A DNA stretch of 36,679 bases from Saccoglossus kowalevskii (taxonomy: Eukaryota; Hemichordata; Enteropneusta; Harrimaniidae). A program made the position numbers and the translations under genes. Of this stretch, positions 21,701-29,690 are shown piece after piece (the stretch's first letter is position 1; the number at the start of each line of letters is the position of its first letter). The stretch covers positions 42,941-79,619 of the forward strand of contig NW_003147281.1 in NCBI RefSeq assembly GCF_000003605.2. Direction: 5' to 3'. The notes below the pieces were generated by a model. That model saw nothing but the letters and a program-made list of their open reading frames with translations, did no database searches and was not told the origin of the DNA.

Positions 21701-24455
21701 CAATCCTTATCAAAAAACACGGACTACCCGACAGTGATATAGGTTAGTTTGAAATGAAAAGGCTACACTACATGTACACCCAAGGCACCAAACATGTAGA
21801 TAAATCATTTAAAAAAAAATGATGCATAAAACATAAAAATATTCCAATGTTCTTTACCTCTCATATTGCCGGAAAATACATGTTGAATACAATGAATGAC
21901 AATGCTATATTTACTGTTAGAAGCACATTTCCAAAACTGTGTAAAATAAAATAGGAAAGCTGCCAATGACTTAATAATTTCAGTCCATCAGCTTTGAATC
22001 ATTTGAATTGAGTAACAATGCTGGGTTAAACTTGAACCACTGTGATGTATGAAAAGACGTGCAATTGTGACACAGGCATTGTAATTTACTCTATAGCATG
22101 TAAAAACAGGCCAGGCTCTAAAAAAATCAAAATATCAATATGAAGAGATCACAGCAGCAGAGAAAATTGAAATTATGAAAGGTTTCAACCAAGCAATTTT
22201 CATCACGAGTTTTGAGCCCTGCAGCAGACACACTATTTCACCCAGACAAACATTTCCTATCTCAGTCACAATACTGTGGAATACTTTATTTTCGCTGGAA
22301 TTAATTTTCGCTGAAAAGGTATTTTAGGGGGTTTTGTATGGAATTTATTTTCACTGATTTTTAATGAGTTTAATGTGAAATATAGGAAAAAAAGTATATT
22401 CGCTTGGATTTTATTTTCACTTGATTCATTCCTTCAGTGAAAATGGCGAAAATAAATTCCAAGCGAAAATAAAGTATTCTACAGTATCATGTATATGTCA
22501 GAAAAACAATTCACATACAATGAGTGTGGGATTTCCAACACATTATTCAGAGTACTGTGATTGATCTATTACAAGAAAATCTGCAATAGAAACCCATACA
22601 AATAAAAAATTTGAATCATTTAGACATAAATTATTTTTACAATAAAAACATTTCTGTAATTTACGTAAGCACATATGCTACTAAAATAGCATATATGATA
22701 TTACCGAGTACCGGTATACATCATGTAGCTTCCAAAATAAACCTATTATTATTATCTATTTTAAGAGAACCGAACATTCATACTTCCAAAATTGTCTGAA
22801 CAGAATGTTTGTTTTACTCTATTTAGTGCAGGCTTGTAGCTTTTCAAAATAATTTAATTGAGACAAGCAATTGTCTGAAACTAATTCAACACACTCTTCA
22901 GTAGATAACGTTAACAAATCTGTTCGCCCAAGGGTGATTATCTGATTACTTTGAGTTGTGCCATTTACTTTCCCAGAGCCGACTACTGACAAAATCTAGT
23001 TAATTGCGCTATAAATAATAGAAATGTTCAGATATAAAGATAATAATATAGAAAACATAAAAGTTTATTAGGCCAAATAAAAGAAATTTGCTGTGTTCGA
23101 TAAAATGGTAAATAAAAAACACAGAATAGGTAAGTAAATTTTATTTTTATATTCCCAAATGTGCAGTACTCAGGTTATTGTTAGAACATATCATGATCTA
23201 CAGATATGAAAACAGACATGCAAATTGACTAATTCTCATGTCAGATTTCCTTTGTAGAAGTCACCATTGAAGTAAATAAAACAAAAAATTACAACAGTGT
23301 TTATTCGCATAAAGGAAATATCATATTGTCTGCCTTGAAACAGCATATCTTCACTACGTGGTGAATTAGATAAACCTAAGACAGTCATTTTAAAGACTTG
23401 CATGGCTATTTGAAATATATACATTATGTATATATTTATACATATATATAAGTATGTACCTTGTCAATTTTTATGAAAATTATGCTTAAAACTTGCCCAG
23501 CTAGTAAACTAACAACAACAATTTGTTCTACAATTTAACAAATATTTATTACAGAAAAGTAAAATATCACTGAAAATATCAATTTCATAGTTCACTTCAT
23601 ATTTCATATTTAGTTTAAGGCATTGATTAAAAACATGTACCAGTACTCTCATTATTCAAACATATTACAAAATGTACAATGCCACATTTATGCCATGCCA
23701 TGTTTACAACAAATAAGGAAATTATTATATCAAGTAATTTACTTGACTACACAAGTTTATATCAACGTCAGCTACAATGTAATGTGGTGACTGTTACACC
23801 ACGTAACAAAACACAACAGGTAAGCCGATTACGATTGTTGTTGTTTTTGACAAAACACCACGAATCAATCAATACCCTGTTAGTGATGGCATGTTCACTG
23901 ATTGACTCGTGTAAAAGACAATACAGTGAACAGGATAACAGAGGAAAATGTCATTTCAAGGCACTGGCGTAACATAAAAATAAATGTATTACTGTGTTGA
24001 TTCCATGACGCAGCTCGCTAAACGGAGCGTCGTCGTTGTCATGAACAACAGAGCGTGAACATGAAGAACAAAATTGCGAAACTCTTCATATCTGCGGCAA
24101 TTGTAGTCTCTATAAGACATCCCGGACATGAGATCACAAATATCCGGCTAAATAGCCATTTGCATTGTTTTGTGAAGACATTGCATGAACGGAAGTACAG
24201 TGGCAACGTTCACAGCATTCCCAAAGTACATGTCTGTTTTCATTCAGATCTCACCGGTAAAGACAAACCGTTAGCCGACAACACACTGACCATAACTAAA
24301 CCACATACCATACGTCAACCAAATTTCGCCTGTATACAAAAAGTATATACTTACTTCGATTTTCCTACAGCAGAATCTCCTAAACATATGATTTTCACAG
24401 AATTTTCCCTGTCTATCTTGGCGTTTTCCGGGTCCATAGGTGCTGTCTCCGCCAT
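6620..24455 (-). CDS. RABL2: Rab-like protein 2 (RABL2), seven coding exons
   Basis: The exons are 24355-24455, 11323-11352, 10575-10654, 9078-9157, 8004-8213, 7328-7411 and 6620-6703. Joined, they give 669 nt, or 222 residues plus a TAG stop; the human protein is slightly longer. GTPase motifs are complete: P-loop GDSAVGKS (26-33), WDTAGQE (73-79), NKID (131-134) and SAS-DG (158-160). The RABL2-specific block QPQQLSTYALTL (from residue 45) replaces the usual Rab switch I. The C-terminus EEKDEKEA has no cysteine, so it would not be prenylated, as known for RABL2. In other animals and algae RABL2 is a ciliary GTPase that works with CEP19 to start intraflagellar transport at the basal body. Intron phases are 2, 2, 1, 0, 0, 0 and every junction is GT-AG. 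The start MAETAP was chosen for its strong Kozak context and conserved distance to the P-loop; the open frame continues upstream, so an earlier start is possible. I recognise the family with high confidence. Confidence 0.95.
7031..7266. repeat. CCCATCATAT-type microsatellite in RABL2 intron 6
   Basis: About 235 bp of irregular CATCCC and CATCATATCCC units. The plus strand is C-rich, so the RABL2 transcript strand is G-rich with regularly spaced GGG runs. It sits in the 624-bp last intron, about 60 bp from the exon 6 donor. Confidence 0.95.
7328..7411 (-). CDS. RABL2: RABL2 coding exon 6
   Basis: Twenty-eight codons after acceptor CTACTTTCAG, starting LFRNAIKLATEYKENSTDFM and ending DEVMRELD before donor GTAAGTCC. 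It matches the last helix of the GTPase fold (family form FMDEIFQELE). Confidence 0.93.
8004..8213 (-). CDS. RABL2: RABL2 coding exon 5 (NKID and SAS motifs)
   Basis: Seventy codons between acceptor TTCCATTCCAG and donor GTAAGGTATC, phase 0 on both sides. It begins VFDITRKITYKNLPNWFKEL, contains CAANKID (guanine specificity) and ends FVSASDGTNVVK. It is the longest and best conserved exon. Confidence 0.95.
9078..9157 (-). CDS. RABL2: RABL2 coding exon 4 (switch II, WDTAGQE)
   Basis: It starts with AT of Asp71 after acceptor TTGTTAG, then FWDTAGQERFSSMHPSYYHQ and AHCCIL, and ends at donor GTAAGTATT in phase 0. It carries the catalytic Gln of DxxGQ and the family's YYHxAHxCI signature. Confidence 0.94.
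9266..9345. mobile_element. probable MITE fragment in RABL2 intron 3
   Basis: TATGCTCTATTTGAAGCCGC and TTTTAATAGAAGCC resemble ends of the CTCTATTAGAAGC family found at 14130-14267, but intact paired ends are not visible. Confidence 0.35.
10575..10654 (-). CDS. RABL2: RABL2 coding exon 3 (switch I region)
   Basis: Acceptor TTTCTTCAG, then C completing Tyr44, 26 codons beginning QPQQLSTYALTLFRYNTT and ending KEVVV, then G of Asp71, followed by donor GTGAGTATC. It matches the family's diagnostic STYALTL segment and the two following beta strands. Confidence 0.93.
10655..11322 (-). other. RABL2 intron 2, U12-type (minor spliceosome) intron
   Basis: On the minus strand the donor reads GTATCCTTTT (11313-11322), an exact match to the U12 5' splice site RTATCCTTT. 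TTCCTTGAT (10667-10675) fits the U12 branch consensus TTCCTTRAY. Its branch A is 13 nt before the 3' splice-site G, within the usual 10-16 nt. The last 20 bases lack a long polypyrimidine tract. All other introns of the gene have ordinary GTAAGT/GTGAGT donors. Confidence 0.88.
11059..11069. repeat. G homopolymer, 11 bases
   Basis: A run of about 11 G inside RABL2 intron 2 (C on the transcript strand). It is prone to length variation and sequencing error; no function is assigned. Confidence 0.8.
11323..11352 (-). CDS. RABL2: RABL2 coding exon 2, 30-nt microexon (LVERFLMDG)
   Basis: After acceptor TTGTTACAG the exon supplies A (completing Lys34), nine codons for LVERFLMDG, then TA of Tyr44. 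This is the conserved helix after the P-loop. An in-frame TAG overlaps the donor, so splicing must occur exactly here. Phase 2 at both ends. It is too short for ordinary ORF finding; homology and matching splice phases identify it. Confidence 0.9.
11482..11495. promoter_or_regulatory. RFX X-box-like palindrome GTTACCATGGTAAC
   Basis: A perfect 14-bp palindrome that matches the RFX X-box RYYNYYWWRRNRAC. It lies in RABL2 intron 1, 130 bp upstream of microexon 2. RFX factors drive ciliary genes in animals, and RABL2 is ciliary. An intronic site is less usual than a promoter site, so the role is inferred. Confidence 0.45.
11655..12023. mobile_element. CpG-rich non-autonomous TIR element
   Basis: Left end AATAGGGGATTTTCCGTACA continues ATTGCGAGA. 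The right end, reverse-complemented, reads AATAGACCATTTTCCGTACA then CTGCGAGA. That gives about 28-bp imperfect inverted repeats bounding 369 bp. The interior is unusually rich in CpG for this window and lacks a convincing protein. The overlapping open frames across it (about 11502-11876 and 11637-11831) are therefore dismissed. Confidence 0.7.
12315..12551. mobile_element. MITE with TTTCACCACCAG ends, copy 1
   Basis: Starts TTTAACTGTTTCACCACCAG and ends CTGGTGGTGAAAAGATTAAA, 20-bp inverted repeats with two mismatches. The interior shares GTTGGCTC and GGTTCATTTCCA-type blocks with the copy at 21183-21407. Non-coding, 237 bp. Confidence 0.85.
12959..13122. mobile_element. MITE of the ATTTGCTCTATTAGAAG family
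   Basis: CATATTTGCTCTATTAGAAG at the left pairs with GCGCTACTAAAAGAGCAAAC at the right when reverse-complemented. Short and non-coding. It lies directly before the TACTGTAAAA MITE at 13312, as at 4384-4700 where the same two families are nested. Confidence 0.65.
13312..13522. mobile_element. MITE with TACTGTAAAAT ends, copy 2
   Basis: Begins TACTGTAAAATCCTTTATTT and ends AAATAAAGTATTTTACAATA. The interior GAATTTATTTTCACTGATTT and ATTCCTTCAGCGAAAATAGC match copies 1 and 3. Length 211 bp. Confidence 0.85.
14130..14267. mobile_element. short MITE, GTAAAATCTGTATTAGAAGC ends
   Basis: GTAAAATCTGTATTAGAAGC (14130) pairs with GCAGCTTTTAATACAGATTT plus TAC at the right, about 23-bp inverted repeats around 138 bp. 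Its termini resemble a hybrid of the TACTGTAAAA and CTCTATTAGAAGC families. A further CTCTATTAGTAGCACAT end lies at about 14352. Confidence 0.7.
16119..16397. mobile_element. hAT-like non-autonomous element, copy 1 (CAGGG...CCCTG)
   Basis: Starts CAGGGATTTTTTT and ends TCTAGAAAAACCCTG, flanked on both sides by AAATAT. The body (GGATCACATGTGGCCACAGT, GGTAGGGAGAACCCTATCTC) is shared with 30462-30756. CAGGG ends are typical of hAT elements, but hAT normally makes 8-bp duplications and I see only 6, so the superfamily is tentative. Confidence 0.7.
18428..18749. mobile_element. TA-flanked MITE with TCCTCGGGGGCGGA inverted repeats
   Basis: A perfect 14-bp inverted repeat, TCCTCGGGGGCGGA at 18428 and TCCGCCCCCGAGGA at 18736, bounds 322 bp and is flanked by TA on each side. 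That is the target duplication of Tc1/mariner-type transposases. The interior is GC-richer than its surroundings. No transposase is encoded, and open frames of 60-110 codons on the minus strand cross its borders and look spurious. Confidence 0.78.
21183..21407. mobile_element. MITE with TTTCACCACCAG ends, copy 2
   Basis: Begins AAACCTTTTTACCACCAG and ends CTGGTGGTGAAAAGGTTAAA. The interior matches copy 1 at 12315-12551 with moderate divergence and small indels. Immediately followed by a relic of the TTCACTGGGTTTT family (21419-21545). Confidence 0.82.
21419..21545. mobile_element. degraded MITE relic, TTCACTGGGTTTT family
   Basis: TACTGTAAGTGCATTAACTA then TTCACTTATTTTAAATTTTG aligns with 6058-6180 and with the left half of 29489-29690. 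ACAATAAAACTCATTGTTTC matches the 6058 relic's right part. Confidence 0.5.
22272..22486. mobile_element. MITE with TACTGTAAAAT ends, copy 3
   Basis: Begins TACTGTGGAATACTTTATTT and ends AAATAAAGTATTCTACAGTA. TGG near the left end and TCT near the right end are single changes from the perfect ends of copy 1. The interior TTTTCGCTGGAATTAATTTT is the least degraded of the three copies. Confidence 0.85.
24355..24455 (-). CDS. RABL2: RABL2 coding exon 1 (residues 1-33 plus two bases)
   Basis: It encodes MAETAPMDPENAKIDRENSV followed by KIICLGDSAVGKS, the first beta strand and P-loop. It ends AA before donor GTAAGTATA, phase 2, so Lys34 is split. ATG at 24453-24455 has A at -3 and G at +4. Confidence 0.93.
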
Positions 24456-24460
24456 CTTTG
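24449..24460 (-). promoter_or_regulatory. YY1-like site overlapping the RABL2 start codon
   Basis: The minus strand reads CAAAGATGGCGG across the ATG. It resembles the YY1 core AANATGGCGGC that in many animal housekeeping-type genes lies just downstream of TSSs and often includes the start codon. This suggests a TATA-less promoter with a short 5' UTR. The match also arises from a Kozak ATGGCG start, so evidence is modest. Confidence 0.4.
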
Positions 24461-25410
24461 AACCACCAAATATGTACGCAAAGGATGTCGGGAGAAGAGA
24501 GGATTTATGTTCGGTACACAATTGACGCCGGAGGGCGGTCGTTATTTCCTGGCTACTGAATTCCTGTTGATTAAAATAAGAACTGCGTGAGGTAATTTCG
24601 TTATTTCTTCCCATCCCCATTAATTTTTGTGTCACTTTATTTTACTAAATACATTCATAAATCAAAAATCAAATAAGTAAATTTGAATACAAAATAAACA
24701 ACACTTGATGTGGATACCTCTTCACGCTTCGTATCATAAAGTATATAACTAATTTATCTATTTTGTTACATGCAGATTCAGCAGTAATACAAGTTTCTTG
24801 TTCCACAAATATCTATACTTATTCACATGGAAAATAAATTAGATTTCCTGAGCCTTGATTGAAGAAATTCGTCTAAATACATGTTATAAACCTTGGGAAA
24901 TTGATTTTTTTTAGTGATTTTCGATCACAGTTATTGGCATAATAATATTTACTTTCAGAGAATATACAAGTAAAACGGATTGTAAAACTTACTCATGAAA
25001 ATGTTTGTGCGGCTGTATTTGTCTCAGATAATAATAACAATCTTTTTATTGTTATATGAGGTTTTGCAGAGGGATTCAAAATAACATTTGACCTAACTGT
25101 AACTATAGTGACAACACTTGGATTGGTAGAATTATTATCACAAACTGACCTGGCTACATTGAAATAACATTATGTGTATTTTTAACACATACTAGTATTT
25201 AGGAAAAATGTCAACCTGAAAAAAAAAAGTAGAAAGTCGCACGAGTCCAGATTATCGAATAAAATTGCTTGAGAGATGAACACTTATGAAAACCGAGACA
25301 CACATACAATGTAACAACATACCAGATGTGTTTGTATGGCGACTACTAGTATTATGAAATGTACCGGTTCCATAACGTGATATCTCATACTGTAAAACCT
25401 TTATTAGCTA

Positions 25411-25870
25411 GACTGTATTTTTGAATGAGTAGAGATGTTCTTCGGATTTTCAAGTGTTGAGTTAAACCCCATCTTTAAGAATTAAATTTGAATCATGTCC
25501 TAGGTCTTCTTACTACTTGTTGTGTTAACCCATTCTCGCCCGCCAGAGTATTTTTTCCGCCCCAGTTGCCGAAAGAGGGCGTGGTTTGCGATGATGTGTA
25601 CACCATGCGAGGCTTCGGGGGAATGCTACCCCTTAAAAATGTTGAAATCTCGACCCTCTGAAACGCTATTTCCTGCATTTTGAGGGGCGAATTTTGCTGA
25701 CAATAGGTTTCAGTTTGATTTTGGACTGTATTCTGGAATGAGTAGAGATGCTCTTCGGATTCTCAAATGTTGAGTTAAACCCCATCTTGAAGAATTAAAT
25801 TTGAATTTATATGTCCTAGTTCTAGTCCTAGAAAATATCGGGTCTTCTGAATACTTGTTGTGTAAACCAT
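25411..25870. repeat. diverged direct repeat, two copies about 313 bp apart
   Basis: Copy 1 (25411-25531) and copy 2 (25724-25870) share GAATGAGTAGAGATG, TGTTGAGTTAAACCCCATCT, AAGAATTAAATTTGAAT and TACTTGTTGTGT. Copy 2 has an extra 25-30 bp around CCTAGTTCTAGTCCTAG. The sequence after each copy is also distantly similar (AAAAATGTTG, then CGACCCT or CGCCCCT), so the duplicated unit is probably about 313 bp. Confidence 0.85.
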
Positions 25871-26066
25871 GCATGACCGAAACCATAAATCGTCAGCGGC
25901 GGCGGCAAAGGTGGGTGTGTGTGTGAGGGGGTGGCCTCGAAAAAAATGTTGGAGTTGTCGCCCCTCCAAAATCATCGATCTGAAACCTTTGTGTCAACAA
26001 AATTTGCCTCTCAAAATGCAGGAAATAGTGTTTCAGAGGGTCTAGATTTCAACATTTTTAAGGGGG
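25626..26066. repeat. inverted repeat with 87-bp arms and 266-bp spacer
   Basis: The left arm 25626-25713 contains CCCTCTGAAACGCTATTTCC and TGCATTTTGAGG. The right arm 25980-26066 contains GGAAATAGTGTTTCAGAGGG and CCTCTCAAAATGCA. They are reverse complements at roughly 80-85 percent by eye. The spacer is the second direct-repeat copy. The layout suggests a foldback-type element or rearranged repeat. Confidence 0.85.
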
Positions 26067-28158
26067 CATGCTAGTAAGGTCGCGCCTGGTGAGCAAATCC
26101 CGCATGCCTGATTCTCTCGGATCGTAAAATGTTTTCCAATGGCCCGATACAAGTTATGAAGACAATTAGTAGTTATCACAAGAGGGCGTGGTAACCGTTG
26201 ATGCTTTGTACTTGACGCGACTCATATGCGTTGGGTATGCTTGATTCACCAATGAACACAGTTGACCTAATAACTTCTATCTTGGAAACTATGCTGTGAT
26301 TTGGATCGGTCGGTGTAGGTAGTGTTTGGGGACCGTTCACAGTGGCCGAGTTAAAGACACGCCATGTCGTGTAGCTCTTTGGTAGTACGTTAACTTTTAC
26401 ACTTCCCGTGTCATGTACTCAGTGTACCGCTTTGTGCTTGTCTGAGGGGTTTTATCATATTAGAATCAGTTGTTGTTCTTACAGCTGTTTAAAATCTAGA
26501 ATTTTAAAAATCAAAACAACTGAAATAATATGAAGAAAATGTGTTGAAACATTGTCCGATTACTATACTGCACAACGCAACACAACTGAATCTCGTCCCA
26601 ACACATATGCATCAACTGAATAGCCAAGATTTCAAGACCTCGTAAGAATAGCTCGAGCCAACATGTTTCTCAAACCTCAAATAAAAAACAAACAAAAACT
26701 ATTTATTTTGATTAAATTAGTAAATAAAATAAAGCCTTGACACTCGGAACCGCCTTCAATACAGAGTAAAATTTAAGTTAAACGAACCAAGACCCCGGAT
26801 CCCTGGCCAACTTAAAACCTGAAACGGACGATACGTTTGCAGACTGTCACAGTAACAGAATTATTTGGAGCAAAATATGACCAGAATCAAGATTCCCTGA
26901 ACTCACATACATACTCATGTTTTCGGTGAGTCCATCGAGGAGAAAAGAATTCGGCATAAGTCCCCTAGAAAGTAGAGATACGTCTGCATAAATATTGAAA
27001 ATGTTGTTCTTGTAGCACACAACGGAGTTTTCATTGGATAAAATAATCTAATAAGCATGTGGACTGGTTATTTTGTGCATTTTTTGCACATGCGTATTAT
27101 TTGTTTTGAATTCCTATTCAACGAATACTGGTGTGTGCCATGCAGATGCAACACCTTTCGTTTATGATAAATCATCGACCGATTTAGTTTACAGGATGGA
27201 GAATCAAAAAACAATACTAAAATATATATGTTTTTTCCATATTACATATTTAATAGGAATTATTAACGGTATACATCGTGTTGCTGGCGTAATCATAAAC
27301 AGTATAGTCCTCGAGTGTTTATTATAAAGTACGTACCTCATTTGTTATTGTAAAACGAGTCGATAGTTGTCGTAAAACGCGTAGACATTATAAACGCAGA
27401 AGACAAATACAAAACGCGTACGTTTTAATTGATTACAAAATGCCGCATATCGAATTTTGTAAATAAATTGACCCACGTGTGCTTTATCAATGCATCGACT
27501 GGGCAATGAGTGCGCCGAACTCGTAAGTGATTCAAGCACGCCACCAACGGCAGTATTCAGTCGCGGCTTGGGAATGATGTATGTACGGAACTCGTAACGT
27601 GAACGACCACGACAACAACTATCCAAACCCCTTCACAGAGAAATTCAAATTCGGTCTCTTAAAAAGTAGCCGAATTATCAAAACCGACACATGAAAACGC
27701 AAATAAGGAACACACGTGAAAAGTTAGATTTTGTTTCACATATTATGAACACTTCAATACTTATTGTAGCGCAGGTTTCGTCAAGTGTGGTTTTCATGCA
27801 CTTGAATCGTAAATAATATAAAACTTGTATAAACAAGTAAAAATACATAGGCCCTCACTGTCAATGTGGATTGGTATACACCGAACACTCCGCGGAATAC
27901 GATGTACAGAACGAAACACCTAAAAGGTCTCAATAACAGCATCTGTTCCGTCTGGGAAGAGTATAATTTCGTACCAACTTTTTATCCATATTCATGTTGT
28001 GAATTAGTATGAACTAATTTGAATAACGGGAAAATAATTGATCATAAATTGGAATCTGTCTTTGTGTGATGTTGGTTTCATTCGAATACCAAAGTTGGAT
28101 TGTTGTAGTATTTAAATTGTAGTAATTTATCCGGCGCCGTGGCCACCCTAACTTCACG

Positions 28159-28239
28159 ATGACTACATGGCTACAAATATCAGTGTTCCTTTCTTTACTG
28201 CTGCTTTTGTCACTTGTTTTGAAGGAAGCTCCTAGATGA
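28159..28239 (+). CDS. possible hydrophobic micropeptide, 26 residues
   Basis: ATG to TGA encodes MTTWLQISVFLSLLLLLSLV followed by LKEAPR: one predicted membrane segment (about residues 5-22) with a short basic-acidic tail. The ATG has A at -3, and an in-frame TAA lies 36 nt upstream, so the frame cannot extend. A GC-rich run, CCGGCGCCGTGGCCACCC, precedes it and an AATAAA follows 49 nt after the stop. I do not recognise a family. T-rich DNA makes short Leu-rich frames easily, so this may be chance; alternatively it is a signal-anchor micropeptide. Confidence 0.25.
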   Translation: MTTWLQISVFLSLLLLLSLVLKEAPR

Positions 28240-28287
28240 TTTATCCAACTAAACTAATCTCAACTGAACTAATATTTATAATAATAC

Positions 28288-28293
28288 AATAAA
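28288..28293 (+). terminator. candidate polyadenylation signal AATAAA
   Basis: AATAAA on the plus strand 49 nt after the micropeptide stop codon. Hexamers of this kind are frequent in AT-rich DNA, so weight is small unless transcripts end here. Confidence 0.25.
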
Positions 28294-28320
28294 CAAAACA
28301 TTTGACCCGTATACATATAT

Positions 28321-28379
28321 GTTGCCATGGAATCGAATAGTTTACTAATATGACCCTGAGTGAGTTACTATGGCAACAT
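28321..28379. promoter_or_regulatory. pair of RFX X-box-like sites upstream of the plus-strand gene
   Basis: GTTACTATGGCAAC (28366-28379) fully fits the RFX X-box RYYNYYWWRRNRAC. GTTGCCATGGAATC (28321-28334) matches the classic half GTTGCCATGG with a broken second half. They are 45 bp apart and about 340-400 bp upstream of the ATG at 28722, a common distance for ciliary X-boxes. Confidence 0.45.
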
Positions 28380-28654
28380 CGAGTCAGTAGACGATTAGTT
28401 AAATCTTCATGAAATATTGAATAATATTTCATAAATGTCATCTATTTTGACAAATTTATACAAACAAATACGGCAGTGTTCAGCGCGACATTGTATGAAT
28501 GGCACTGAAGCCGTAGTGTGTACTCTGTTGTTTGACATTGGTGTTGAAACATAGATACCAATATGTTTAATTATTAACTTTCATGAACGGGGCAACAGTT
28601 TAGTTGTGAAGAGACCATATGATACACCAAAACGTTGCTTCAGTATTCACGCGG

Positions 28655-28752
28655 CCGACAAGGCAGGAACCTTCTGCGATAAACTTTTACTTTCGGCTCA
28701 CCAATTAATTATTTCCGAAGAATGCCGAAGCGAAGTTCAAACAGAGTCGGCG
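28655..28752 (+). repeat. exon 1 segment that is repeated inverted at 31793-31891
   Basis: From CCGACAAGGCAGGAACCTT through the start codon to CAGAGTCGGCG. It covers the last 67 bases of the presumed 5' UTR and the first ten codons. The partner copy is on the opposite strand 3 kb away, with about four differences. Confidence 0.9.
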
Positions 28753-28926
28753 CAGACGCAAACTCGTCAAAAGGATTGCTAAGGTCGGAGAGTGATTCCG
28801 CTGATCGTCCAGTGTCCTATGCTGGTTTCGGTGGGTTTAGTGACGAGGACATTGCGAAAATGGCAGGATATAGCGACTATCACATGCAAGACATGTCAGG
28901 GGGAGGGGTGCATCCACCGCCTGTCG
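28722..28926 (+). CDS. first coding exon of an unrecognised gene (68 residues plus one base)
   Basis: ATG in context GAAGAATGC begins MPKRSSNRVGADANSSKGLL. The exon continues through a Ser/Asp-rich stretch, YAGFGGFSDEDIAKMAGYSD, and a Gly/Pro end (SGGGVHPPPV). Bases CTGTCG lead directly into a strong donor GTAAGTAAAC at 28927, phase 1. Higher GC than its surroundings and balanced codon use support real coding. There is no signal peptide or membrane segment; it looks like a disordered, acidic N-terminus. I find no second exon before 36679, so the first intron is probably longer than 7.7 kb. I do not recognise the protein. Neighbouring X-box-like sites hint at a ciliary role, which is inference only. 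Confidence 0.6.
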
Positions 28927-29488
28927 GTAAGTAAACTCAGATTGCATACAATGTGCCGTGTCTCGCATTTCTTCTCACGGTGTCAATGACTGGCTTGGGT
29001 GTGTACATTTCTCGTATGGCCGCCTTTATAATGAGTAAATAGGAATGGCCATGAAGTGAACTAATTTTTGAATACTATGTTTACGAATATTATATATTCT
29101 AAATATCATAACTCGATACACAAATATCTTGTATATCTTTACTCGATACATAACATACTGAACTGTTACTGTATACAGATGGTCTGTGCTAGGATGTAAA
29201 CACAAACAAACCCACATGCCCCTGTTTCTGACAGTGGACAGCAAATACTAGTAGCCGTCGACTGGTCAGGGAACACCACCATCATAATAATAATAATTCG
29301 ATCATAATAACAGGCCTTGTTTTTGTTGCTGGTCGTATTCAAATTGCTACACACGTCTACAATAATATATTATTAAATCAAATATTATACTATTTAATAT
29401 TATTATACACCAAAATAAAAATATTTATTTGACTTAAAATTTGTTTTAAAAGTCTACTGGTTCTTGAACTAGTGAAATTTATTATTCA

Positions 29489-29690
29489 CTAATGTAAAAA
29501 GGGTTAATTATTCACTGGGTTTTATTTCATTTATTTCGCTGACTGAAAAATTAAAACCCAGTGAATTTGTAAAATTTAGCATAGAACACATTATCTAAAT
29601 GATAAAACCGTGAATTGATAACACACTGAATATGCCTGAAATGGTAAATTAGCGAAATTCAAACCCAGTGAAAATTAGTCATTTTACAGT
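29489..29690. mobile_element. MITE with TTCACTGGGTTTT subterminal repeats
   Basis: The left end reads CTAATGTAAAAAGGGTTAAT then TATTCACTGGGTTTTATTTC. The right end, reverse-complemented, reads ACTGTAAAATGACTAATTTT then CACTGGGTTTGAATTTCGCT. A further internal AAAACCCAGTGAAT at about 29556 makes a local hairpin with the left copy. Related relics are at 6058 and 21419. Confidence 0.7.

Larger units (their letters stand above)
11353..24354 (-). other. RABL2 intron 1 (13 kb), filled with repeats, no recognised gene
   Basis: U2-type donor GTAAGTATA and acceptor TTGTTACAG. I read both strands and found no conserved coding segment; open frames of 60-110 codons here are unconvincing. The contents are MITEs of at least six families (listed separately), an X-box-like site at 11482-11495 and AT-rich sequence. 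Stretches 14270-16115, 16400-18420, 18755-21180 and 22490-24350 hold nothing further that I can name. Confidence 0.75.
24456..28158. other. intergenic region between RABL2 and the plus-strand locus
   Basis: It should contain the RABL2 promoter and 5' UTR at the left. No conserved protein is visible. Contents are the composite repeat 25411-26066, a moderately GC-rich unique stretch (26070-26450) and a CpG-rich stretch (about 27350-27620). The overlapping open frame of 93 codons in the latter has no recognisable feature. Confidence 0.65.

Noticed and set aside
24055-24525. 156-codon plus-strand open frame
   Set aside because: Its last third is exactly antisense to RABL2 exon 1 and the remainder has no recognisable feature. 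It is best explained as a shadow.
24456-24635. Extended N-terminus of RABL2 using upstream in-frame ATGs
   Set aside because: The open frame continues, but the upstream residues are unlike RABL2 family N-termini, and the MAETAP start has the better context.
27345-27626. 93-codon minus-strand frame in a CpG-rich stretch
   Set aside because: I considered it as an exon because of its base composition, but found no homology, start context or splice pairing.
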